Shown one piece after another: positions 43,935 through 50,411 of a DNA stretch of 54,589 bases. Below the pieces are notes generated by a model that did no database searches, was not told the DNA's origin, and worked only from the letters and a program-made list of their open reading frames with translations. Numbering within the stretch: the stretch's first letter is position 1; each line of letters opens with the position of its first letter. Source of the DNA: Bacteroidota bacterium (lineage in GTDB: Bacteria; Bacteroidota; Bacteroidia; NS11-12g; UBA9320); NCBI GenBank assembly GCA_024679565.1, contig JAIBDD010000002.1, positions 1-54,589 on the forward strand. The letters are read 5' to 3'. The position numbers and the translations under genes were made by a program.

Positions 43935-44234
43935 TCAGCATTCCGACAATTGCTTTATCAAAAGTAATTCGTCGGAACCCGCGACTTCTGTTTCATATTT
44001 AAGCATAAACTCCAACATTCTTTTTCGCGACAAGTTCTTCAACTTAAGTTCAAATTTATAAGCATCCGACTTTGTAGTTTTTTGAACAGACCATACCAAA
44101 ATCCAAGGCGTCTCCTTTTTGGTGTACTGTTCTCTGCCAGCACTATGACGTTTTAGTCTTTCAGTTAAATCAGATGTATGTCCTTTATAAAACGAATTGA
44201 GTCTTGTAGAATACAAAACATATACATGAAACAT
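43935..44234 (-). CDS. small GIY-YIG nuclease superfamily protein
   Basis: Starting at the ATG at 44234 gives 99 residues: HVYVLYSTRLNSFYKGHTSDLTERLKRHSAG matches the GIY-YIG core (degenerate YVLY...FYKG), followed by KKETPWILVWS and ELKLKNLSRKR as in the UPF0213/YhbQ-like group. The open frame extends upstream through the tRNA, but those residues are only the spurious translation of the tRNA and terminator. It lies 52 bases after the tRNA-Asp 3' end on the same strand and ends next to the partial tRNA copy; its stop codon lies in a perfect hairpin (43919-43942). A role as mini-mobile endonuclease is inference. Confidence 0.82.
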   Translation of the reverse strand: MFHVYVLYSTRLNSFYKGHTSDLTERLKRHSAGREQYTKKETPWILVWSVQKTTKSDAYKFELKLKNLSRKRMLEFMLKYETEVAGSDELLLIKQLSEC

Positions 44235-44254
44235 AGCTTTAAGTTTGGTTGCAC

Positions 44255-44285
44255 AAAAAAAGCCCCCCTTTTGGAGAGCTTTTTT
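44255..44285 (-). terminator. terminator-like hairpin after tRNA-Asp
   Basis: A-rich and T-rich flanks (44255-44261 and 44280-44285) surround an imperfect GC stem (GCCCCCC / GGAGAGC). Read on the minus strand it ends in seven T's, directly downstream of the tRNA and before the GIY-YIG gene. Confidence 0.6.
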
Positions 44286-44306
44286 GCGGTCTGGACGGGA
44301 CTCGAA
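44284..44306 (-). repeat. direct repeat: tRNA-Asp 3' end (parent copy)
   Basis: Acceptor and T-arm of the tRNA plus three bases beyond it; duplicated exactly at 43898-43920. Confidence 0.9.
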
Positions 44307-44360
44307 CCCGCGACCCCCTGCGTGACAGGCAGGTATTCTAACCAACTGAACTACCAGACC
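44287..44360 (-). tRNA. tRNA-Asp (anticodon GTC)
   Basis: On the minus strand the acceptor GGTCTGG (from 44360) pairs with CCAGACC (to 44288) with discriminator G at 44287. The D-loop AGTTCAGTTGGTTAGA, anticodon loop CTGTCAC with GTC at 44326-44324, and T-loop GGTTCGAGTCC are all intact. CCA is not encoded. A terminator-like hairpin follows immediately. Confidence 0.97.
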
Positions 44361-44486
44361 GTAGCTTAAAACAAATCTAAATGTCTCAGACCGTTTTAAA
44401 TTGGTGTGCAAATATAGATTTTTGAGTAAAAACAAATTAATTTTTTTTCACTTTTATATAGAAAGACTTCACTGACTAAATATTTC

Positions 44487-44494
44487 TAACTTTG
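44487..44494 (+). promoter_or_regulatory. putative -7 box (TAACTTTG) for accA
   Basis: Exact TAnnTTTG match 25 bases before the accA ATG, in AT-rich DNA after the tRNA. No -33 TTTG at a normal distance. Confidence 0.5.
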
Positions 44495-44519
44495 ACCCTC
44501 AATTTTTAACAATCATTCT

Positions 44520-45473
44520 ATGATATTATTGGATTTTGAAAAGCCGATTGAAGAGTTAGTAGAACAGCTTGAAAAAGCACAAGCCACCCACGAAAAAGGG
44601 AAGGTAGATATGACTGATACCATTGAACAACTTCAAGGTAAAATAGATCAAACACGCAAGAGCCTGTATAAAAATTTGACGGGCTGGCAAAAAGTTCAAG
44701 TGTCTCGACATCCAGATAGGCCCTATACACTTGATTATATAAAAGGGATGACCAACAACTTTATTGAGTTACACGGTGATCGAAACATGGGCGACGATAA
44801 AGCTATTGTTGGAGGATTTGCCTCAATCGACAACTACCCAGTGATGATTCTCGGTCATCAAAAAGGCCGTAACACAAAAGAGCGGCAGTATCGTAACTTC
44901 GGTATGGCCAACCCTGAAGGATATAGAAAAGCACTTCGATTTATGAAGTTGGCTGAAAAATTCAACAGACCAATAATAACATTGATAGACACTCCTGGCG
45001 CTTCTCCTGGTTTAGAAGCTGAAGAGCGGGGCCAAGGTGAAGCCATAGCCAAAAACCTTATGGAAATGGCCGTGCTAAAGGTGCCAATCATATGCGTCGT
45101 AATTGGTGAGGGTGCCTCGGGTGGAGCACTTGGAATTGGTGTAGGTGATAAAATTGCGATGCTTGAAAATTCTTGGTACTCTGTTATTTCTCCCGAAAAT
45201 TGCTCTACGATTTTGTGGCACAGCTGGGAATACAAAGAAAAAGCAGCAGAAGCCTTGAAGCTTACAGGCAACGACATGCTTAAAAATGGTTTGATTGATA
45301 AGATTATTAAAGAACCATTGGGCGGTGCACATAGCGACAAGGAAGCTATGTTCAAGACAGTTAAAAATGAATTGAAACGCACGCTTAAAGAATTAAAAGT
45401 ACTGAGTACTGAAGAACTAATCGCTCAACGGATTGAAAAATTCAGCAACATGGGTGTAGTTCAAGAAGATTAA
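44520..45473 (+). CDS. accA: acetyl-CoA carboxylase carboxyltransferase subunit alpha
   Basis: The alpha subunit of the heterotetrameric carboxyltransferase that, with AccD, moves the carboxyl group from biotin-AccB to acetyl-CoA to start fatty-acid synthesis. 317 residues, normal size. The N-terminal [18 protein letters not shown] helix, [60 protein letters not shown] and [15 protein letters not shown] are all signature stretches. A TAACTTTG -7 box lies upstream. accD is not nearby. Its stop overlaps that of the convergent WbqC gene by 4 bases. Confidence 0.96.
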   Translation: MILLDFEKPIEELVEQLEKAQATHEKGKVDMTDTIEQLQGKIDQTRKSLYKNLTGWQKVQVSRHPDRPYTLDYIKGMTNNFIELHGDRNMGDDKAIVGGFASIDNYPVMILGHQKGRNTKERQYRNFGMANPEGYRKALRFMKLAEKFNRPIITLIDTPGASPGLEAEERGQGEAIAKNLMEMAVLKVPIICVVIGEGASGGALGIGVGDKIAMLENSWYSVISPENCSTILWHSWEYKEKAAEALKLTGNDMLKNGLIDKIIKEPLGGAHSDKEAMFKTVKNELKRTLKELKVLSTEELIAQRIEKFSNMGVVQED

Positions 45474-46039
45474 CTCAAAACGACTCCCGATTCGGGGCCA
45501 CAATTAAACAGTAAGTCAATAAAACTAAGGTTTGGTATAAATCCATTCTTCTCTTCGAATACTTGATTGTATTTAGGAGTATGCATGGTTTTCAAATTCA
45601 TTTCCACCGATTCTACAAATTGATTCGTTTGGTTCATCTTGTGGTTTACCTCTAATCTGTTTATACCAACTTCTATTACCCTAATATTTAGATCAATTAA
45701 AAATGTAGGCTTAGAGGTTAGAAGGTTGTCAAATTCATGTGCATAATAGGCGTAATATGGAGAACTATTATACGCCGTTTTAACACTTCGTATATGGTTT
45801 TTAACCCAATCTTCCGCATAACTGATACGGACGTCTTTAAGCTTAATACGTGATTTTTTGATTGTTGGAATAGACAAACTTTGTCTGCCGTTGGGTCCGG
45901 CAATTTCGAATCGATTTCTAAAACTTTGTTTTACCCAGTTCTCATGAACTTCCAGTAAACAATTCTCGTTTTGTTTTAAAGTTTGCCACCACAACAAGGA
46001 TGGGAAGCTATAAACAGGTAAAACCTCACTCATTGGCAT
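45470..46039 (-). CDS. WbqC family protein
   Basis: 189 residues. [17 protein letters not shown] near the N-terminus, [20 protein letters not shown], and [23 protein letters not shown] match the WbqC-like family, found in O-antigen and other clusters; its biochemical role is uncertain. It starts inside the end of folK (overlap about 14 bases) with two possible ATGs two codons apart (46039 or 46033), and so is probably co-translated with folK. Confidence 0.82.
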   Translation of the reverse strand: MPMSEVLPVYSFPSLLWWQTLKQNENCLLEVHENWVKQSFRNRFEIAGPNGRQSLSIPTIKKSRIKLKDVRISYAEDWVKNHIRSVKTAYNSSPYYAYYAHEFDNLLTSKPTFLIDLNIRVIEVGINRLEVNHKMNQTNQFVESVEMNLKTMHTPKYNQVFEEKNGFIPNLSFIDLLFNCGPESGVVLS

Positions 46040-46520
46040 TTATGGCTTGATATAACTGCGAAACACTTTGCCCCAATAGTGGGTGTTCATATTGAGGGGC
46101 AATTTCGTTTAGCGGTTCTAAAACAAATTTACGTTCGTGCATATACGGATGTGGGATTTCCAAAAAGTCGGACTGGTAGATCATGTCGCCATAAAAAATG
46201 ATATCGATGTCTATCAACCGCGGACCCCACTTTTCTTGCCTAATTCGTCCAAGATCAACCTCTAATTGTAAGATTGTATCAAGCAAAATGGTTGGTTTCA
46301 TGCTGGTAGAATACATCACTGCCATATTTAGAAATGCGTCTTGGTCTTCATAACCCCATGGCGGCGTTTCATATATTGTAGATTGCTTAATCGGTTCTCC
46401 CAATATTTTATTCAAACCAAGAATGGCTTGGGTTAAGTTTTGTGACCGGTCACCCATATTTGTTCCTAGCAAAAGGACTAAAACTTCTTTCCGATGGGCT
46501 ATTTCAAAATCTCTGTCCAT
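46026..46520 (-). CDS. folK: 2-amino-4-hydroxy-6-hydroxymethyldihydropteridine diphosphokinase
   Basis: HPPK, the folate-pathway kinase that pyrophosphorylates 6-hydroxymethyl-dihydropterin. 164 residues with LLLGTNMGDRSQNL, ETPPWGYEDQDAFLNMAV, the signature LGRIRQEKWGPRLIDIDIIFYGD and IPHPYMHERKFVLEPLNEIAP. All catalytic Arg and Asp positions appear intact. Immediately upstream on the other strand a small hypothetical protein gene starts, 82 bases away. Confidence 0.95.
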   Translation of the reverse strand: MDRDFEIAHRKEVLVLLLGTNMGDRSQNLTQAILGLNKILGEPIKQSTIYETPPWGYEDQDAFLNMAVMYSTSMKPTILLDTILQLEVDLGRIRQEKWGPRLIDIDIIFYGDMIYQSDFLEIPHPYMHERKFVLEPLNEIAPQYEHPLLGQSVSQLYQAINANE

Positions 46521-46590
46521 AAAACCGATTCAAAGGTCTAATAATTTCCGTCATCCGCCAAGAGTCAAATGCAGTCTGGCTGCAATTCCA

Positions 46591-46598
46591 TACATTTG
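46591..46598 (+). promoter_or_regulatory. -7 box (TACATTTG) giving a probably leaderless mRNA
   Basis: Exact TAnnTTTG match, with only four bases between it and the ATG at 46603. If the start site lies 5-8 bases downstream, as usual for this promoter class, the mRNA begins at or next to the start codon. Confidence 0.5.
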
Positions 46599-46602
46599 TT
46601 AC

Positions 46603-46986
46603 ATGGATACCAAGCAAATATTAATTCTTATTGGTTTTGCGATTTACTATTTCCTTAGGGCAAAGGGGAATAAAGATAAAAAGGTAGCACCAAAACGTCC
46701 GCAATCAAATCAGAAGCCACCGTCACGTCAAAAAAATCTAGAAGAAATTTTACGTGATTTAGCACAACAAGGAGAAACGCCCGTTGAGCAGGAAAGAGAA
46801 CCCGCAAGGCCTACATTTGATTATGAAGTTCCTAACATAGAAATTAAGGAAGAAAAGAAGGTCGAAAAACGCACGAAATCCAAGACCGTTAGAATATCGT
46901 TAGATGAAGGGTCGGACCAGTCTAGTGAATTTGACTTACGTCAAGCGGTAATAAACGATGCTATTCTGAATCGTCCATGGAAATAG
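46603..46986 (+). CDS. small hypothetical protein with N-terminal membrane segment
   Basis: The ATG at 46603 gives 127 residues: an N-terminal hydrophobic helix (ILILIGFAIYYFLRA), then a highly charged region rich in Lys, Arg, Pro and Glu (NKDKKVAPKRPQSNQK, EEKKVEKRTKSK) and a short conserved-looking C-terminus (FDLRQAVINDAILNRPW). The longer in-frame start at 46423 lies inside folK on the other strand. I do not recognise a function; anchoring of a charged tail to the inner membrane is plausible. It overlaps the convergent GtrA gene by 26 bases. Confidence 0.6.
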   Translation: MDTKQILILIGFAIYYFLRAKGNKDKKVAPKRPQSNQKPPSRQKNLEEILRDLAQQGETPVEQEREPARPTFDYEVPNIEIKEEKKVEKRTKSKTVRISLDEGSDQSSEFDLRQAVINDAILNRPWK

Positions 46987-47473
46987 GCTGAGCGCCTTTA
47001 AATACCCAAATTTTCTGACCCAAAAAGTTTACTATGCTACTGACGGCAGTGGCTAGAACAAAGGCAAAAAGCTTATCTGTTTTAAACGCCAATAAACTGG
47101 TAGATACGGCCTTATGACTCGTGAATATTAATGCAATCTCGTCGTCTTTGAATGTGTGTAACCCCCACTTATTAATTAAAATGTTTATCACAAAAGAAAT
47201 CAAGTAAAGAAAGAAGAAGTTCATCAGTCTTTTATTGTTTCTATCAGACGTTCGCCAAGTCCAAAACTTATTCAAATTATAGGTAACAACGGTTCCTGAC
47301 ATAAATCCAAGTCCCTTATAAACGTCATTCCAATGCATGCTACCAGCTACTATATCATTAGCATTCCCAAGTAAGTTACTTAAGCCGTAGTATATCGCAA
47401 AATCAACAAAAACAGCGATGATTCCGCTTATTGTGAATTTGGTAATTTGCTTACTGGTTTGATAGATTGCCAT
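46961..47473 (-). CDS. GtrA family membrane protein
   Basis: The ATG at 47473 gives 170 residues with four hydrophobic helices and the family pattern FTISGIIAVFVDFAIYYGL, then GTVVTYNLNKFWTWR between helices and IVNFLGQKIWVFKG at the end. GtrA proteins work with glycosyltransferases in flipping or decorating polyprenyl-linked sugars; the partner here is unknown. Promoter-like TTG-N19-TATTTTTG lies immediately upstream. Confidence 0.87.
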   Translation of the reverse strand: MAIYQTSKQITKFTISGIIAVFVDFAIYYGLSNLLGNANDIVAGSMHWNDVYKGLGFMSGTVVTYNLNKFWTWRTSDRNNKRLMNFFFLYLISFVINILINKWGLHTFKDDEIALIFTSHKAVSTSLLAFKTDKLFAFVLATAVSSIVNFLGQKIWVFKGAQPISMDDSE

Positions 47474-47488
47474 GCTTTGAAAAGAAGG

Positions 47489-47518
47489 CAAAAATAAGCC
47501 ATTTGCAATTTTGACCAA
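47489..47518 (-). promoter_or_regulatory. putative promoter for the GtrA gene
   Basis: On the minus strand, TTG (47518-47516), a 19-base spacer and TATTTTTG (47496-47489), 15 bases before the ATG. Matches the flavobacterial TTG / TAnnTTTG pattern. Confidence 0.5.
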
Positions 47519-47528
47519 TTAATGTATG

Positions 47529-47555
47529 TTGGCCACGACATATAATTTATATTTG
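47529..47555 (+). promoter_or_regulatory. putative promoter for guaB
   Basis: TTG (47529-47531), a 16-base spacer and TATATTTG (47548-47555), 35 bases before the guaB ATG. The leader contains a small TTTGC-ACC-GCAAA hairpin overlapping the -7 box. The spacer is one base shorter than usual. Confidence 0.5.
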
Positions 47556-47590
47556 CACCGCAAATAATAGCCGCATTTAATTATTTGCAC

Positions 47591-49063
47591 ATGTCTAACT
47601 TATCATCCTCCAAAATTTCTTATCACGGTTTAACTTTTGACGATGTCTTGGTTTTACCAAAATACTCAGAAGTGTTGCCACGAGACGTTTCAACACAAAC
47701 TCGTTTAACCAAAAAACTTTCTATCAACGTACCCATAGTCTCTGCTGCCATGGATACCGTAACCGAAAGTAAACTAGCCATCGCCATTGCGCGCGAAGGT
47801 GGAATTGGCATCATTCATAAAAATATGTCCATTGAAGCGCAAGCAGCTGAGGTAAAAAAAGTTAAGCGTTCTGAAAGTGGTATGATAAAAGACCCCATTA
47901 CATTAACCGGCGATGCAACCTTGCAACAGGCTTTGGCGCTTATGAGGGAGCACCGCATTGGTGGTATTCCTGTAGTTGACAAGAATGGAATATTAAGAGG
48001 AATCATTACAAATCGAGATTTAAGGTTTGAGAAAATTATGACCAAGCCTATTTCAGAGGTAATGACTCAACACAATTTAATTACAACTGACGTAGACACT
48101 GATCTTACAAAAGCAAAAGGAATTTTGCAAAAACATAAGATTGAGAAATTACCGGTGGTAGACGCAAATGGTGTTTTGGTTGGATTAATAACGTTCAAAG
48201 ATATTGAGAAGGTGAAAAATCACCCATCTTCTTCTAAAGACTCCTTTGGCCGTTTATTGGTTGGAGCAGCGGTTGGCATTACTGCAGACACACTAGATAG
48301 AGTGAAAGCACTATCGGCAGAAGAAGTTGATTGTATAACACTTGATACGGCACATGGCCACTCAAAAGGTGTTGCAGATGAATTGAAAAAAATCAAAAAG
48401 CATTTTCCAGATTTACAGGTAATAGTAGGTAACGTGGCTACTGGTGATGCTGCCAAATTCTTGGCGGAAGCTGGCGCAGATGCGATTAAAGTTGGAGTAG
48501 GTCCGGGATCTATCTGTACAACTAGAATAATTGCAGGAATAGGAGTGCCTCAATTGTCGGCCATTATTGAATGTGCTGAAGTAGCAAGTAAATATGGTGT
48601 ACCAATCATTGCTGACGGTGGTATACGTTACAGTGGTGATTTGGTTAAAGCACTCGTAGGAGGCGCAGATTGCATCATGGCTGGTTCTTTGTTTGCAGGG
48701 ACGGAAGAAGCTCCAGGAGAAACAAGTATATACGAAGGCCGAAAAGTTAAATCATATCGTGGTATGGGTAGTATTGAGGCTATGAAAAAAGGCAGTAGTG
48801 ATCGCTATTTCCAAGACGCTGAAGAAGGAATAGCTAAATTAGTACCTGAAGGTATTGTAGGAACGGTTCCTTATAAAGGAAACCTGAAAGAAGTAATCTA
48901 TCAATATGTTGGTGGTTTGCGGGCCGGCATGGGATATTGTGGCGCCAAAGACATTGACACTTTAAAGCAGGCGAATTTTACGAAAATTACTGGAAGCGGC
49001 ATGAGAGAAAGCCATCCGCACGATGTAAACATTACTAAGGAAGCACCAAACTACAGTAGATAA
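47591..49063 (+). CDS. guaB: IMP dehydrogenase
   Basis: Oxidises IMP to XMP, the committed step to GMP. 490 residues from the ATG at 47591 (a TTG two codons upstream is less likely). [17 protein letters not shown] opens the barrel; two CBS domains lie at about 95-215 ([43 protein letters not shown]). [12 protein letters not shown] holds the catalytic Cys, followed by [29 protein letters not shown] and [11 protein letters not shown]. It is closely coupled to the next gene (TAATG). Confidence 0.97.
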   Translation: MSNLSSSKISYHGLTFDDVLVLPKYSEVLPRDVSTQTRLTKKLSINVPIVSAAMDTVTESKLAIAIAREGGIGIIHKNMSIEAQAAEVKKVKRSESGMIKDPITLTGDATLQQALALMREHRIGGIPVVDKNGILRGIITNRDLRFEKIMTKPISEVMTQHNLITTDVDTDLTKAKGILQKHKIEKLPVVDANGVLVGLITFKDIEKVKNHPSSSKDSFGRLLVGAAVGITADTLDRVKALSAEEVDCITLDTAHGHSKGVADELKKIKKHFPDLQVIVGNVATGDAAKFLAEAGADAIKVGVGPGSICTTRIIAGIGVPQLSAIIECAEVASKYGVPIIADGGIRYSGDLVKALVGGADCIMAGSLFAGTEEAPGETSIYEGRKVKSYRGMGSIEAMKKGSSDRYFQDAEEGIAKLVPEGIVGTVPYKGNLKEVIYQYVGGLRAGMGYCGAKDIDTLKQANFTKITGSGMRESHPHDVNITKEAPNYSR

Positions 49064-50007
49064 TGCGTTTTTGGGCTCTCGCCTTTTTTTGTATAACGGT
49101 ATTGAATGCCTTAGGGCAGGAAATAAAGTACACAACCCTGTCTAGTGGTGAACAAGTAGTTTTATATGGAGACAAGACCTGGGACTATCGAAGTGACTTT
49201 AATTACACTAAAGTAAAACCACTTCTCCTACATCGTCCTTCTTTTACAGGAAACACACTAGATTCTGGACAAAATGTTGCTTCGGTTACGTTAAAACAGG
49301 TTTTTTCAGAAGTATCTGAAGGGTATAAACCTGACGCTTGGTTAAAACGAAATGGATTAGACCTAAACCGGACAGTATACCACCCTTCTGCAGCGAATTA
49401 CGATCAGGTACCAGGTGGTATGTCAAAAACGTATCAAAGCAGTATCATAACGCAGCACTTTGTAGACTCCTCATATCATTTCATTGCCTATGAAGGAGAA
49501 AGAAACAGTGGTCGATATTTGGTAATCATGAATAAAGACATGGATTCGGTGATTGCTGCCTTAGATTTTTATTATTACCAGAAAGCTCCAGTTAGTCGCA
49601 AATATGGATATGACGGATTCGACTTTACTAGCCAAGGGTTGGCCCGGGTAAAGTGTATTAATGATACGTTATACTTTAGCACCCATCACCGTACCTATGC
49701 AGACTCATCAGAAAGAAAAAACGCCTATATCACCTGTTTTGATTTAAAATCAAAGGAAGTGATTTGGAGAAGTGATCCGCTTATTTCAAACGCAAGAACA
49801 TTTGCACTTCATGGTGACCACATTTTTACCGGATATGGGTTTACGAATGAAGACGATTTTATTTATGGCCTAAATCGATTTACGGGGAAAGTACTCTTAA
49901 AACACCCTTTGAAAAAAGGGCCAAGCATGGTTATTGAAAAAAACAATCAGTTGTACGTGCGCACTTACAATCGGAACTATGTGTTTGATATCATAAAGGA
50001 AGACTAG
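49063..50007 (+). CDS. secreted hypothetical protein, possible beta-propeller
   Basis: 314 residues with a signal peptide ending ALGQ. Its ATG shares a base with the guaB stop. The body has repeated strand segments (FHFIAYEG-like, YLVIMNKDMDSVIAALDFYY, AYITCFDLKSKEVIWRSDP, DDFIYGLNRFTGKVLLKHPL) that read like PQQ-type propeller blades, but there is no confident family. Its coupling to guaB is positional, and no functional link is evident. Confidence 0.6.
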   Translation: MRFWALAFFCITVLNALGQEIKYTTLSSGEQVVLYGDKTWDYRSDFNYTKVKPLLLHRPSFTGNTLDSGQNVASVTLKQVFSEVSEGYKPDAWLKRNGLDLNRTVYHPSAANYDQVPGGMSKTYQSSIITQHFVDSSYHFIAYEGERNSGRYLVIMNKDMDSVIAALDFYYYQKAPVSRKYGYDGFDFTSQGLARVKCINDTLYFSTHHRTYADSSERKNAYITCFDLKSKEVIWRSDPLISNARTFALHGDHIFTGYGFTNEDDFIYGLNRFTGKVLLKHPLKKGPSMVIEKNNQLYVRTYNRNYVFDIIKED

Positions 50008-50045
50008 TGGGATTTGTATCTTAGTCGTAGTCTAAGAAACACATT

Positions 50046-50411
50046 ATGCATAAGTCATTAAACCGATTGTCCTTTTTTATTAAGGTCTTTCTTACGTTGC
50101 TCATTCTATTAATCATTGGCTTTGCCATAGTTTCTGGTTCCGAATCTTTTGGAGGTGGTATTAAAGGAATTATCAAAAACAGTCCAAATGCAATACCATG
50201 GTTAGGCTTGCTTATTCCTGTAATTATTGCTTGGAAATATGAAAAACCCGGTGCAATTATTATCACTGTATTGGGCTTGGTTGTTGTTTATTTCTTTAAC
50301 ACCAGTCCCAATTTTTTTATGACAACATTTATAGTCACGTTAACCATTCCCCTATGTGGTATTGCACTCTGGTTAATTGCCATTCGTAAGGAAAAACTGG
50401 ATGCTATTTAA
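50046..50411 (+). CDS. small four-helix membrane protein
   Basis: 121 residues with four hydrophobic segments (VFLTLLILLIIGFAIV, WLGLLIPVIIAW, AIIITVLGLVVVYFF and the C-terminal VTLTIPLCGIALWLIAI). No family assigned; similar small proteins are widespread in Bacteroidota. It lies 38 bases after the preceding gene on the same strand and overlaps the convergent metalloprotease gene by 8 bases. Confidence 0.6.
   Translation: MHKSLNRLSFFIKVFLTLLILLIIGFAIVSGSESFGGGIKGIIKNSPNAIPWLGLLIPVIIAWKYEKPGAIIITVLGLVVVYFFNTSPNFFMTTFIVTLTIPLCGIALWLIAIRKEKLDAI

Noticed and set aside
44235-44435. The open frame of the GIY-YIG gene extends upstream through the tRNA as a longer protein
   Set aside because: The extra residues are the translation of tRNA-Asp and its terminator; the ATG at 44234 starts the conserved domain.
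46423-46602. A longer N-terminus for the small hypothetical protein at 46603
   Set aside because: It lies antisense inside folK, and a -7 box sits directly before the ATG at 46603.
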